64,000 nucleotides of DNA, from positions 62,001-126,000 of the forward strand of contig JAWQEG010002457.1 in assembly GCA_033782935.1 (NCBI GenBank), written 5' to 3'. The stretch comes from Petrolisthes cinctipes (lineage: Eukaryota; Arthropoda; Malacostraca; Decapoda; Porcellanidae). This document shows, in pieces, positions 1 through 17,400 of the stretch. The translations under genes and the position numbers were made by a program. Position 1 is the first letter of the stretch, and each line of letters starts with the position of its first letter. The notes under the pieces were generated by a model that worked only from the letters and a program-made list of their open reading frames with translations, was not told where the DNA came from and ran no database searches.

Positions 1-437
1 TTTTATTACTGTATCACTACCACCACTACTAAAGAGAACCATGCTATAAACTGATGAAAATTTTCTTTGTGAAAGAAGCATTACATAAATTTTCATGTTA
101 AAAGCAGGTTACCGCCATCTCTAAAACACACTCCTAGCAAATCTTTACCACTCCTGAATGTCATGTGCAAGTTTTATTGCTTAACAGTGTCATTAAATGC
201 TGAAAAACCATTGCAGGTGCTCTTGGCTCTCAGAAACAAATTTAAATATTCTGATTACTTCAAAAATACATGGTAGCATCAATTGTCTCACATTATCTCA
301 GATAGGTCAAAGGCTGAAATGCCCAATCATGTAAGGGAGAGCAAGCAACACATTCCCAGGTGTGGTACAACATGAGGGTAAACCTAACTCATCTCTAAAG
401 TTTTATCCAATGTAAATTATATCTACAGTATACTTAC

Positions 438-4841
<4,404 letters not shown>

Positions 4842-5589
4842 GCTGATCACAGGCGCTCATTTAGATGCTGAGGAACCTGTGGAACGAACCACTAAACTGC
4901 AAAGGAAAAAAAAATATATTACAAATTGCATGCTGCCACAGCAACAAAAATTAAATACATGCAAACACTTTAATAAGCTTGAGATAGTAATGAGAAGGTG
5001 GGATATATAATTACTCTTGACATGTCATCTGGTTTCCATCAGTACCTGTATGGCATGTTCTGTATATATTAATAGGGCATGAGGCTACAGTATTCTTTTA
5101 AAAGGGTACAGATTTTCTGATTCACAGTACAGTATTACTCTATGCTGCAGGATGAGTTACAGTCCTTTCCATATATCATAAGGAATTAACTACTGTACAA
5201 TAACTGAACATATAATATAAGGTAATAGCGTGAAATTAACAAGCTCATTATCAAACTCCTTAAGACTTCAACTTGTTTACATATGGTACTTTCTACTGAT
5301 ACCATACTAACAAAATTTGACAGGTAAGAATGTAACCAATGACAGCTGTGGCAGGTGGGTGGCAGCAGCTAACTTTGGTCTAAGCAGAAGCTTCTGCGAT
5401 GTTGAGGAACTTTTTTCTTAAAAGTGACTTAACATATCAACTGTTCATAAGGGCAAATCTACCAAGGGAAATATAAATATAAAAACTGTGGCAAATTCAT
5501 TCATGGTGTGCCCAGGACCCAATGCAAATCAACCTGAAATACATGGTACTGGTACCTGGTACAGTACATTTCTGTATATTTATCTAGTA

Positions 5590-5735
5590 TATTGTTATTT
5601 TGTAGCAGTGTTGCCACATCCAGCTAGGTCCCGATAGTTTGCCCCAGTCAGGTCCCGGTACTTTACCACGGTTAGAACCCAGGTTTGGTCCCGGTAGTCT
5701 GCTGTGGTCTATGTTAGGTTAGGTAAGATCAGGCT
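5590..5735. repeat. Diverged single arm of the 53933-type foldback element
   Basis: Carries degenerate repeats of AGGTCCCGGTAGTCTGCC type followed by GTTAGGTTAGGT. These match, in order, the right arm of the foldback at 53933-54468. Only one arm is present, so this is a fragment. It sits in the PRRC2 5' UTR intron. Confidence 0.5.
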
Positions 5736-6547
5736 AATTCCAAAATTTAATATAGGCATTTAAATATGCCTTAACTTGGAAATGGGGCATTTCCGAAGAA
5801 AATGCCGTAGAAGTAAAGTGACTTAGAATGGTATTATTAGTGGATAAAGAGGGTAGAATCATTGTAATAGAAAACAGCAATATACTTGATAATTTATTAC
5901 CCAGTTCTGTAAGGTGTAATGCTACTAGTGTGTATGCACAAGATCCTGCTGGAAGCAGGTTCTGGATAATGGGTGTCTGGACACCATTTCATCGAAGTCT
6001 CAGCTATTGTTTAAATACATTATTGTACAGAAATAATACAACTTCCCTGGGTAGGTTAAGATTTGTTTGTTGGGATTGTTAAGTTTGGTTAAATCACTTC
6101 ATTTTTTAAATTACGTTAGGTTATGAAAAATAATAATTATCATGGGTATTTACTGCTTCGCTTATAATGTAAGATTTCCCAAAAATTTAAATTAGGGTTT
6201 ATTTAGGGAAAAAAAAACAAAAAAAAAAAGGATAGCAGTGGTTAGTCATATGTACAATTCCCAAATAATATATACATAATGCGAAACATGAAAATAACGC
6301 CTATATATAACACATGAATCATCTTCCTATAAAAGTAGGTATAGGCCCAGTTTTGAGATGTTACAAGGTTGAAAACTGTATATTGTGGTCGTATTAGGTT
6401 TGAAGACCTGCTCATCGATTACTTCACAACTCCATTGGAGTGTGGACCTGCTTATTCAGTTATCCTTCTGGTACAACCATGGCATGTGCTGTTTTCCTTT
6501 GTTCAGGATGTGGGTTGGAAGTATACTCACCAAAGTCAACCAACAAT

Positions 6548-6770
6548 GGTACAGTTGGCCACACATGAAGCTGGTTTGGCTCATTACTTGTGAGGTTGCT
6601 ACAAAAGAACGGAAAGTGAAAAAAGATGTAGTTCGTTGACAGGCAGAGAGTAAAATATTATTACTGTCTGCTTGTCAACAAACTCTAACTTTTCCCCACT
6701 TTCCTTCCTGTTGTAGCTATCTCACAAGTAGCGAGGTGTACCAGATTCATATGTGGGCAACTGTACAGGT
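6548..6770. repeat. Foldback (long hairpin) repeat
   Basis: The arm at about 6548-6652 (GGTACAGTTGGCCACACATG ... GTTCGTTGACAGGCAGAGAG) is the imperfect reverse complement of about 6661-6768 (GTCTGCTTGTCAACAAACTC ... CATATGTGGGCAACTGTACA). The stem is about 105 bp, roughly 80% paired by eye, with a loop of about 10 bases. No coding capacity. Located in the PRRC2 5' UTR intron. Confidence 0.65.
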
Positions 6771-7930
6771 AAACCAAAGCCATGGTACTGCACTGTACAT
6801 AGGAGCCGGTACATAGCAGCCCTACAATGATACGTATAAGCAAATACGGTGGTACATAGGAGCCAGTACATAATAGCCGACGGTAGCCTACAGAGCAGCT
6901 AAGAAGCCCCTTACAATACAACTACCTTTAGTTTTCCTTTGTATATTGTTCAAAGCAGCACGGGTCAATACAAAACAAAATTACATTTTCAAAATGTATA
7001 TTAACAATTTCTGTGTACTGAAAACATTGGTACATTAAATGAAGCTTAGTTTCTAATTTCCCTTACCTAAGTTAGTTAGAGCCCTATAACTTTATACTTT
7101 GGCTGAGGTCTAACGTTACACGAATTAGAAAGTATACCCCACTTCATTTCCTGGCAATACAATTTTACCTGAAGTTTTCCTACATTCCCTCCTATTAGCT
7201 TCCATATCTATTTAATCAGTAACGTTATTGTGCTGGAGGATCCAGTTTGGATTAATTTAAATAAAAGGTCTGGCACCAAAAATGACAAGAAATGTCTCCT
7301 CCATGGTTTTACATTATCTTTGTTATAGTTCCCGGAATATCAACCTAACGGGCACTTGATAACATTCCCAACACCCATAACCCAAAACAAAAATAATCTA
7401 AAACCACAAAACAGCCATGGGGAAAATCTCGATACAATTAAATGTCCGTCAGCTGCATTCACTACACACTTTCTATTATAATATTAACTTACACCGCGGA
7501 TATTCACTACTCATCACTAACTTAATTCAGGGAGTTAGCTGGCCACAATAACTACCTCCCTACCCCTCCTAGTGGTGATAGATAGGTATAGGGTGTAAAA
7601 AAAAAAATAGAATCCCTCGCCTCAGTAAGGACCTCCACCAAACAACCCCCCCTCAAAACAACACCGTCACTTGGCTGGCTTTCTTCATGATAAAAAGATT
7701 TGATGGTAAAGGTGGCCTGATTGCACTCACCACGCCCACATAACCACACCTACACTACCTCCCCTACCTGCTACTTCATGTTCCTGTTTCACCTTACAGC
7801 CAGCCACAGCGTCCGAATAGCAAGAGGGTCAATAACACACAACAAATATGAGCCCTCCCAAATCCTCTCAGGTCGTCTGCTATCATTATTATTAATTATC
7901 GGCAACAAACCAGTCCAAGCGTCACTTACC

Positions 7931-8095
7931 TGGGCTCGTTCCAATGACGGATGACTGAAAAATTAACCCTATCCTAATAATAGAGGTAAAGGGACGGATG
8001 GCGACAGAATTTCACGATATTTTCACTACCACTACGCCCCGCCGAGCGACTGTCAAAATGGCGAACTCTACCAAGCTTCCTGGGATCGATATGAT
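7931..8095 (-). promoter_or_regulatory. PRRC2: PRRC2 5' UTR exon and promoter region
   Basis: On the minus strand an exon-like segment ends at 7931 with the donor GAGCCCAG|GTAAGTGAC, the strongest donor upstream of the coding start. It can pair with the acceptor TTTCCTTTGCAG that opens the 4761-4896 exon. The segment is GC- and CpG-richer than its surroundings and contains CGCCATTTTGACAG, which resembles a YY1 site as found just downstream of many TATA-less animal starts. No TATA box is evident. The upstream limit near 8095 is a guess. The resulting 5' UTR intron is about 3 kb (4897-7930). Confidence 0.6.
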
Positions 8096-8219
8096 GACGT
8101 CACACCAGTGTTGCCAGGTCTGTTTGACGAAATATCCCTAACTTCAACATCAGAATTTCCCTTTATACCTCAAAAATTCCCTGTTTACTCCTGAAGATAA
8201 TCGTACTGTACATTGAGGC

Positions 8220-8514
8220 CAGTGGTTCTCAACCTGGGTGCCATGGACCCCAAGAATTTAGGGGGGGAATGGCGGGCTGTCACAAATTATACAATTCTTG
8301 CCATGGACAAAAAAAAAAAAAAAAAACTTGCATCACTCTGTCCTGGCAGAAGACTTAAATAAAGCAAGTGTTCTCTTCATCAACATTTTGTTTTTATTTT
8401 ATGTAAACCTTTTTTTATTGGCGGGGTGGGATTTGGGAAAATATGCAGGGGAGCCACATGAATGTTGAGAATTCATGAAGGTGGGAATGGACTGAAAAAG
8501 GTTGAGAACCACTG
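8220..8514. mobile_element. hAT-type MITE
   Basis: A 295-bp element with perfect 16-bp terminal inverted repeats (CAGTGGTTCTCAACCT and its complement). It is flanked by 8-bp near-duplications ATTGAGGC (8212-8219) and ATTTAGGC (8515-8522). CAGTGGTTCTCAA ends with an 8-bp target duplication are typical of hAT elements. No transposase. Confidence 0.8.
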
Positions 8515-8539
8515 ATTTAGGCCCACAGGACACACGGGC

Positions 8540-9350
8540 GCTTTGTGGTTACATCGCAGAGTCGCCCGTGTGTACGGCTGGCGGAGGCACCGAAACGACA
8601 GGCTCAGTGGCGACAATATTGCAACCCTCCAACTATCGCCCCATTGCTTTGACCTCATGTCTATCTAAAGTCTTCGAATCTGTGCTTAACTCCAAAATTC
8701 ATAAGCACCTTACTCGCCATGATCTTCTTTCAGATCGTCAGTATGGTTTCCGTCAGGGACACTCTACTGGCGATCATCTCTCCCTCCTTTCTGATTCATG
8801 GTCATCCTCTATTCGGAACTTTGGTGAAACTTTTACTGTTACCCTCGACATATCCAAAGCTTTTGATAGAGTCTGGCACAAAGTTTTAATCTCCAAACTC
8901 TCATGTGTGGAGTGGCTCAACCTTCACAACACTCCCGGACAAGGTGGAATCAAAGGCCTTTCGTCTAATCAACTCTCCTCCTCTTACTGATGCACTACAA
9001 CCTCTCTCTCTTTGCCGCAATGTTGCATCACTTTCTTCTATCGCTATGAAACTGGACATTGCTCTTCTGAACTCTCTTAATGTATTCTTCATCCCCTCAG
9101 AAGAGCATTCAACACTCGCCAAGCCTCTCGTTCTCACCCCTTTTCTGTCCAACTCCTTAATGCAAGAGTTAACCGGTATTCTCAATCTTTCATATACACA
9201 ACTGGTCAACTTTGGAACACTCTACCTTCATTCATCTTTCCACCTTACTACGACTTATGTTCTTTCAAACGCAATGTGTCTAGGCATCTCAAACGAAATT
9301 GGACATGATTTTGGACCACTACTCAGGTGGGGACGACGAGCGGGCTCACA
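8540..9350 (+). pseudogene. Non-LTR retrotransposon (Jockey/I-like) fragment
   Basis: The frame at 8502-8990 encodes a reverse-transcriptase segment: NYRPIALTSCLSKVFESVL, then DRQYGFRQGHSTGDHL, then TVTLDISKAFDRVWHKVL. At about 8903 an internal deletion joins it, in another frame, to the C-terminal region (LPDKVESKAFRLINSPPLTD, LQPLSLCRNVASLSS). The block with the YADD catalytic motif is missing, so this copy is dead. It abuts the hAT MITE. Family level only; exact clade not determined. Confidence 0.8.
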
Positions 9351-9409
9351 GCCTTTAGTCCTCATCTTTCTAGATATAGAAAAATATATATATAATTTGA
9401 CTTGATCAC

Positions 9410-11315
9410 GATTCTTACGATTCGGCTCCCTTATCTCTTGGTCACACCTAATAACATAATGCTTGGTACAGAACCACCTGAGGCAGGCTTGTTTAAAAGT
9501 CTATCTATAGCTCCAATTTAGACTTTTCGTCAGTGACTCCCAGTAAGTAGTCATTCCGATCTCAATAATCTTGTCTCCAGATCCGTCCTCCTTGTTTACA
9601 TTACAAATCATTATCTTGTGCTTTATCTTCCTTTCATTTTTTGTTGTCACATCAGAGACAGCCGACGTACTCGCACTTGCCTGAAAACAATGGAAACCTA
9701 TGGGCAAAGTTTAAATATATTTAGACTTTGTCTATGGAAAGCCACGTCCCCGCTACTGGGTGTAGTCCTTGTGTGGCGACCACAAAGAGCCCGTGTGCAC
9801 CAGGCCTTGCCATCTTCTTGATATTTCGTCTGGTAGAAATTTCCCCATTTACCTTTGAACAATCTTTATATAATTTCCCCATCAATACCTCTAATTCTCC
9901 ATGTCTAGAAAAATTCCTCATACCTGGCAACACTGCGTTACACTCCCAGAATGCGCAGCGCCATGAAGATAAATTTTTACTCTGGATAGTTTTCTGGAAG
10001 ATTCATCCGTTTCAACAGTTTCTTTCTTATAAGTGGTTAAGGGTATAAACAGATACCCAAAATTTCCATAGTAAAAATACTCCTAAATATATTTGTCACT
10101 CCATCACAGATTATGAAAATTAAAGCTGCAGGTTGTCGGTGGTCCCAAATGAAAGGAAATGGTCTGTGCTCTCTCTGGGATGGTTGATACAGAGCGGCTC
10201 ATTCGAAAACATGACTGACTATGGATTTCTTGGCAAGGCACTAGGTTTCACTGGGTGGCAAAAAATAGGTGAGGTGCATTGATATTGCAAAGGATGGTGG
10301 AGAAAAAGATACAAATATATCATACAAATTTTTTTTTCGGGAAAATGACTATTGAGGGCCGGCATTAAGGGAGTCATTATATACAATTTTCAAGAAAGAA
10401 GGACAAGGGAAACAGGAAGAAAAAATAACTATACTTTATTCATTTAACGCAGATTTTGGGTTAATAATTGAGTGATCAACTTGCGTAGTTTATTATCTAC
10501 TAAATTAAACTGAGTATGTGGAAGGTTACGTAATTATTCATATATAAATGTTGGTTACATATGGATGGCCTTTCAATTATTACAGGGCTATGAAGTTTAG
10601 ACGTGATTATATCATAAAATTTTTACTGGATCCATGTAATAAATTTGGGGCGCAATTTACATTATCATAATCCCAAATTGATGAGGATATGCTAAATATA
10701 GAATGTGGGTTGGAATTGGTAAACTTTACTCGGTACTTACCAATGTCTCGCCTCTGGTAGCCTAGAGTGTCACTCTGCTTTTCCCCATTGTTCTATAGCC
10801 TATAGGTGTTCTTGCACTCGGAGAGCAAGAACATTGGGCATACTCACCCACCCTCCCACTCCCATGAACTCATCTCCGCACTACAAAAAATTTCACCTCG
10901 CCACATGACAAGTTTTACTTATTTTCTTTGTACAGTACTTCACAACTTCACATATATGTATACACAGGTTCAGTAATGATAACAAGGAACAGTCACGGCA
11001 GATAGTCCTTGACTAGAGTCTGTGAAGGAATGGCTCGACCAGCTGTTTCTACCTGACACTGTAGCATTAAGAGAAGAAAGCTGTAACAATATTTTCCCCT
11101 TCATTACAACTTTGCTATATGACGTCAAGGGTGAAGGAATACCTATAATGTGCGTTGGTGTGAGGAGAGGCTCTACTGACTCGACCAACAAACAACAATA
11201 ATGAAGCACCGAAACGAGATAAAAATACACGTCAGTTATTCATGAGTTGCCATATTCTGAAAAACTTTGCACATTCAGTTGGAGGCAGTCATTTACCAGT
11301 CCACCAGGCACCAAG
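9410..11315. other. Intergenic stretch without a recognised gene
   Basis: Short open frames on both strands at 9501-10048 overlap each other, lack splice support and match nothing I recognise. A GC-richer patch at 9720-9830 is open in several frames on both strands. 10050-10730 is AT-rich with no structure seen. 10730-10870 and 10960-11230 contain only short frames. I call no gene here. Confidence 0.5.
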
Positions 11316-13250
11316 ATGGAGGCCAGTAGTGTAGTGAATTTAGACTTTAGCAATACTCCCGTTTCTGACTTGTTGAACGTTGACGATTTGGTCTAAACGT
11401 ACCAGATACCCAAAGTGTTTTCCGCCACCGATTCTGAACACCTGAATTAAATTATTGTGGACCCTGAGGTGTCACTATAGAGAGTCCCTGACCGTCCTCA
11501 CAGTCTGTCCCTGTCCCACTTTCTTCAGCTTCCCTTGTCCCTGTTCATACGTTCTCTGTCCTTGACCCTACCTCAGTTTCTGTAGCTTCTGCTCCTATTA
11601 TTGTTTGTATCCCTCCTGTTCTTGTCTTCGTTTTTACACGCCCTGTACTAGTGCCTGTTTTTACACACACTGATATTACCTCCAGTTGCAATTCCCGTGT
11701 ACTCTACCAACCCCGTACCCTACCACCATTCCTTTACATCAATCTGCTTCCACTTTACATACTTCCCCCTCGGTCCGTCGTCCACATACCGTGTTTGCCC
11801 CCACCACCATGTCTGCTCCACCCCCTACACCTCGTAAACACACCACGAAACCCAGCGACCAACCTGTCGAACCTTGCCCTACCATCACCCCCTCTGCTGC
11901 GTCGTCTCTTCCTAATCTTCGCCCCTCGTTGTCCTCGACTACTCCCTCACTCATTAGTGTCGCCCCACCCGTTTCATCCGATGCCCCTGAGTCAAACAAT
12001 TTGCCTTCCTTTGCCTCCTCTTTTAGTACGCACTCTTTCCATCCTCCGTGTGATCCTCCTCTTCCTGTTCCCTCTGTGCTTGGTTCATACGAACAAGCTT
12101 CCCATTTTATATTTGCATCAGTTGGTAATCGCCACAAACGGCGTGGTTCCGTCACTCCTGATGTACACACTCCATACGCTGCACCTCCTGGTCGACGTCG
12201 CTCCCCACAGCAGGACATCTCGCCGGTTCCAGGGTCCTCAGTCCGTGGTCCAAATATCAGGTCTTCCTTTGGCACTCATGCTGCGGGTCCTACTCCTGGT
12301 CAGTCATCCTCGCCAGACACTCGAACTTCTGCTGTACATTCTGCCGGTGCTCTATACTCCATTTCCACCCCTGCTCTTCGTACTGCACACTCTGTCCCTT
12401 GTCAGTCTCCCTCCACTTCTCGGGATACTCAGGGGCCAACTCCATCATCCAGAAAAACAGCCCAGAAAGGGAAAAACATATGTACTCCTCCTGCTACCTG
12501 GCACGACCCAAGTAAGTTGTCACGGGGCAAAGCTAAAAACAAAAGACCTCCACCCCTTCCCATCCCTTTACAACCCGAGGTTAATCTCACCCCAACACAA
12601 CTTGTAACTATTGATACATCACCACCTTCTTACCCCAATGACTACATCCACAACTTGACACCAACCTCACACAACTACGCCTAGACAGACACCAACAACA
12701 ACACCAAACTCACACCACCACTACAACTGAACACCAAACTCACACCATGCGCACCACTACAACTAAACACCAAACTTACACCACCACTACAATTGAACAC
12801 CAAACTTACACCACCACTACAACTGAACACCAAACTTACACCACCACTACAACTGAACACCAAACTCACACCACCGCAATTTTAGGAAACCAAGAAATGC
12901 AGGTTGTAAATCCTATAATATCACTGTTAAAATTTTTCCTGTTGAAATACGGAGCTTTTACTGGCAGCAATGGCTGACAACTTTTCTCCGCAAAATTACA
13001 GATGTCCGTTAAACAGCTTACATAAAGTTTTTCATAAAATTTACTGACCTCCGTAAAATGTTATGAGGGAAAAGTTCCGCAAAATTTACGGAGTACCGTT
13101 AATTATTTAACTATACACAACAACCAGTCACCAACCCAACAACTACAAGCTATATCCACTACCCTCTACAATCTACATCAACACAAACTTACACCAGCCC
13201 CATCACTCCAGCACCGTCAGGGACCCCAGCAGTAGCCAGTAGGAGTTGAC
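11316..13250 (+). mobile_element. Decayed ORF1-like region of a non-LTR retrotransposon
   Basis: Starts with an ATG reading MEASSVVNLDFSNTPVSDLL at 11316, which stops after 26 codons. A long Pro/Ser/Thr-rich frame follows (11686-12684), then a 30-bp minisatellite in which the decapeptide HQTYTTTTTE recurs, then a tail near 13120-13250. An AT-rich insert (about 12885-13110) interrupts the tail. Low-complexity Pro/Ser/Thr N-termini are common in ORF1 proteins of arthropod LINEs, but no CCHC knuckle or RRM is visible. The retroelement assignment is inference; a decayed host gene is the alternative. Confidence 0.35.
12700..12872 (+). repeat. 30-bp minisatellite
   Basis: About six tandem copies of a 30-bp unit centred on CACCACTACAACTGAACACC, the central copies nearly identical. 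Read on the plus strand in frame it gives a Thr/His/Gln decapeptide repeat. It lies inside the ORF1-like region. Confidence 0.85.
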
Positions 13251-13379
13251 GAAAATGAATGAAGATTGCGAGGCTAGCGATACAGAGCTGGCAGGAGTTT
13301 TGAAGTTTCCTAAATTATTATGATAAAGAGAAAGAAAGGGATTCTAAAACAAACTTGATATAGATACTGGGAATGATAC

Positions 13380-13860
13380 CGAGAACGAACGTCAAACCTA
13401 GAACGAAGATGATGTTGAGAACGATAGTGATGTGAAAAAGAAAGTGACGTTAATAACGAAAGTGATACCGATAACAAAAGTCATGTTGAAAACGAAAATT
13501 ATTATTAGAAGGAAAGTGACACAGAGAACGTAAATGTTATCGAGAACGGGAACTAAGTCTAAGAGGGAAGACGAAAGTATTATGAACAAGGATATGGGCA
13601 GGAACGAGGACGAAAATTATGCCAGGAACGGGGATATGGGTAGGAACGAGAACGAAAGTCTGACCGAAAAGGACACTGATGGTGACGAGAACGAGGAGGA
13701 CATGCACTGATGGTGATGAGAACGAGGAGGACACGGATGGTGACGAGAACGAGGAGGACACGGATGGTGACGAGAACGAGGAGGACATGCACTGATGGCG
13801 ACGAGAATGAGGAGGACACGGATGGTGACGAGAACGAGGAGGACATGCACTGATCTTGAC
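13380..13860. repeat. 27-bp minisatellite, diverged outward
   Basis: The core at about 13680-13850 has tandem copies of a 27-bp unit (GACGAGAACGAGGAGGACAC plus GGATGGT), some carrying an extra ATGCACT insertion. In one plus-strand frame the unit reads DENEEDTDG; the insertion breaks the frame in alternate copies. Flanking sequence back to 13380 keeps a looser GAACGA/GTGA periodicity. The reverse-strand open frames are by-products of the repeat. Confidence 0.8.
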
Positions 13861-14139
13861 TAAACGAGGAGAATGAGGAAGAGGAAAGAAATACTTATGC
13901 TGAAGGTGAAGTGGAGAACTCTCCATGGTGATAACGACGGGGACAATGAATATTAGGTACGGTAATATATTTGAGTGTTCTATCTTGGCTACTTGTGTTC
14001 GTATCTGTATTTTTTTATTTGTGTATTTTGTCCATCTTATGCATGTTGCTATCTATTTATTAAAATGTCAAGGTAATACATGTGAAAATATTTTGTTGCC
14101 GAGTGGAAGTTGATGTTGTACACGAATATTATTAATTAA

Positions 14140-14300
14140 GGGAGTTAATACAATACTGATAAATCTGGAGCAACGGGTTCTTCCAAACCTATTATATTTG
14201 TTTATCTGGTCCTGTTTCCTGGCATATTTTGGAAGAATAGAAACGCTCCAATGTATTAAGTTTATAGATAGTAAGTACACTTTCGATACATTTCAGCCCC
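14140..14300. mobile_element. MITE copy of the 43254-type family
   Basis: Begins TTAAGGGAGTTAATACAATA and shares GATAAATCTGGAG, CTTCCAAACCTATT, ATCTGGTCCTGTTTCCTG and GCTCCAATGT, in order, with 19528-19670 and 43254-43407. The right end is less clear than in the 43254 copy. Confidence 0.6.
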
Positions 14301-14497
14301 TCAATTCCTCCAAAGCATGCCATAGGAAACACAGGACCAGAATAATACAACTATAATACAACTGTTGCTTGGAATAGTTTGGTGGAATCAGTTGTTTCAG
14401 ATTTACAAATACTGTACTTCCTTCCTCCTTAATTTGTTTTCTACCAGCACATTCCGTTGTTCCGCTCACATCAGGAGTGGTCAGGTCAGGTCAGGTG

Positions 14498-17400
14498 TCG
14501 TTCGGGAAGCTTAGCCTTTGTATCGGCGCTTCCCTGATGATCCTCACTGGTCGGTTTTCAGCTCCTCAATTGGTTGCTTCGAGAATTTTTCTTTGTCGTT
14601 CCCTCTTTTTCCACATTTCATATAAAACTGTCTTGGTATCTTCGATCAGTTCGTCTTTAAATAACAGTTCTCCAATTATGTCTTCTTCCTCCTCTGTATT
14701 TAGTCTTTCTGTTTGCAATATTTTCTTTCTTTCGTTTTCATAAGCTGGGCACTGTAACAGGAAGTGAGTTAGGTTTTCTAATTCACTATTGCACATGATG
14801 CACCTTGTGTCACCATTCGTGTGCCTATTTCTGTCACTTAACTTAAGATTATTAGTCCTTGCCCTATATAAAATTTGCGATGATGGCTTGTTGTCGTAAA
14901 ACTTTTCTTCTTTTATCTTTTTCTTAAATTTATTGTATAATTTTAAACTAGACCTTTCTTCCACTTCTTTCTTCCATTTTTCTGTATCCCATTCTATAAT
15001 TTTTCCCCGTAAATTTTGTGTCTTCATTCCTTTCAAATCTGAATGTTTTAATTTTAAGTTTTCCAAAAATTCTTTAGTTGTCTGGATCCAGTAGTCCTTG
15101 GGTATGTTCAATTTTTCTTCTACTATACTTCTTAGTAGATCATTACTTTCATTTTCTTCTATGTACTTAAGGTACTTCAACTGGTTTCCTCTGATTCTGC
15201 TTTCCATAGTGCTAGAGCCAATTTCTCCTCTCAAGGTTGGTATCTGTGCATAGCTAGGTGCTCCTAAAATTGATCTGTACACTGAATTTTCTATCCTTTG
15301 TAATTTACTTATTTCTTGCTTGGTATATCCAAGTATGCTAGATCCAAACAATACTGAGGGCAATACTACACTTTTCCAATACGTTTTGCCAATTAGAATT
15401 TTGTTGCAACTCTGGGATATTAAAGGATAAGTTAAGTTTGCTAATTTCTTTGCTTTTTGTAAAGATTTTTCTTTTTGAATTCTGAAGCAATTTCTCTTAT
15501 TTGTTACAGTTATGCCCAAATATTTCATGTCACTGGCTACTTTAATCCCATTTATCTCTTCCGTTTGTATTTTGCTGTTGAAAATTAGAACATTACTTTT
15601 GTCTTTATTTATCTTTAATCCCGTTGTGTGGCTAAGGTCTATCAAGGAATCTATCATCTTTCCCATTTCCTCCTGTGTTCTCGAGATCAACAAACCATCA
15701 TCAGCAAAGAACAGTGCGTTTAATTTAAAAAATTCATCTTTGAACCCTCCCTCCTTCTCTAATCTGTCTATTATAGTGTATGTTAATATCTTAAACAGGG
15801 TAGTGGAAGCTGTACACCCTTGCTTAATGCCGCTGCTTACACACATTTTTATTTCCTCTTCTTTTCCTATTTTTATTACTGTTACATCATCTGTGTATAT
15901 ATCTGATATTATTTCTATCAAGTTTGTATGCACTCTATATTCTTTTAAAGTTTCTATTAAATTATCTCTTTTAACGAAATCATATGCTTTTGCAAAATCC
16001 ACAGCTGTTACATATAAAGTTTTTCTCTCTTTGAAAGACTTATCAATACAGTATTTTAGGACCATTAAGTTATTTTCTACTCTTCCTTTCTTAGTAAAAC
16101 CACTTTGACTTTCCTTAATTAGGTTGTTACTTGCTAAATGTTCTTCTATTGTGTCTTTTACTGATACGGACATAAAAAGTTTGTAGGATATATTGGTTAC
16201 GGCAATAGGTCTTAATTCTGACACTTTAGGTTTACTTTTCTTAGGTATCATCGTTGTTCTCGATTCCTTCCATGAGGTTGGAACTTTTCCTTCCCTTATT
16301 ATTTTTTGAAAACCTCTTGTTAGTAATTTTATAAATTTACTACTGTCTTGCATTGCCTTGTAAAATTCTCCCTTCATCCCATCTGGTCCTGTTGCCTTCT
16401 TGTTCTCTAGTTTCATTATACTTTTCTTTACCAACTCTTCAGTTATATTTGGATATTTCATGTCCCCTGTTAAACGTTCGAGGCTGAAAGCCAACTCTAA
16501 ATGTTCAACAGCTCCTTCTTGACATGTAAAAATGATTTCCTCTCTTTCTTCCTCCTCTATTACTCTTACTCTTATGTCTCCTTCTCTAGTTGTTCTATCT
16601 TCTTTGGATACCAAGTACTCATATTTTGTCTCTGTATTCCATACCTCCTTTATTTTGTTTTCATTCATCTCGTATATGTTCCCCCAATATGTCCTGATGG
16701 CTGTTTCCATTTCATTTCTCGGTATTTCAATTCCTTCTTCATTATAAATTTTCAAGCCTTCCTCTTTCGTTTTAGTCTTCTTTCTCAGTTTGTCAATATG
16801 TTCCCATAATTTCTTTCTGTTAGAGTTGTTCTTAATTTGTCTCGTAATTTTTTCTTCGTATTCATACATTGCTTCTGTAATTTTTCTTTGTGTCTTTATT
16901 TTTTCCTCAATGTATTTCTCATTATAGTGCCTTTCTTCTTGTGGTGTAATGGCATTCCTTTTTGCTCTATTGTATTCTTTTCGTCGTTTTATACTTTGTC
17001 TAATATCTTCTGTTATCCAGGGCTGCTCTTCTATCTTTTCTTCACCTTCTCCTTTTATCTTCTTCCTGTACTTCCTCTTTAGATTCTTGTTTGCCACATC
17101 TAAAAGTACAGTATTTAGCTCTTCAATACTTATGTCTTGTTTCTTCTCTAGTTTCTCCTCTACGTCTTTCTTATATTTTTCTAGTGAGTCTTTATCTGTT
17201 TTGTAGTATTCCTGTATCTCCCATCTTTCTCTACCTGTTATTTTTGTCCTTTTATCCTTTCTTACTAGAGTCACTTCAAGTAGATTATGGTCCGATAGGT
17301 CAAAATACTTTTTCTCTTCATCTATTTCCATCCCTCTGTACTCTTTATACAGTTTTGGTGTAATTAACACATAATCTATCACACTTTCTTGTTCATTTCT

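Noticed and set aside
9501..10048. Overlapping small frames on both strands that might be exons
   Set aside because: No splice donors in the right place and no recognised similarity; not enough support for a gene.
11739..12275. Minus-strand 178-codon frame
   Set aside because: Antisense of the Pro/Ser-rich plus-strand region; lacks any recognisable motif.
13537..13926. Minus-strand Ser/Pro/Phe-rich frames
   Set aside because: Shadows of the 27-bp minisatellite, open in all three frames because of the repeat.
16501..17363. Phe/Ser/Leu-rich plus-strand frames
   Set aside because: Antisense of the Lys/Glu-rich LINE ORF.
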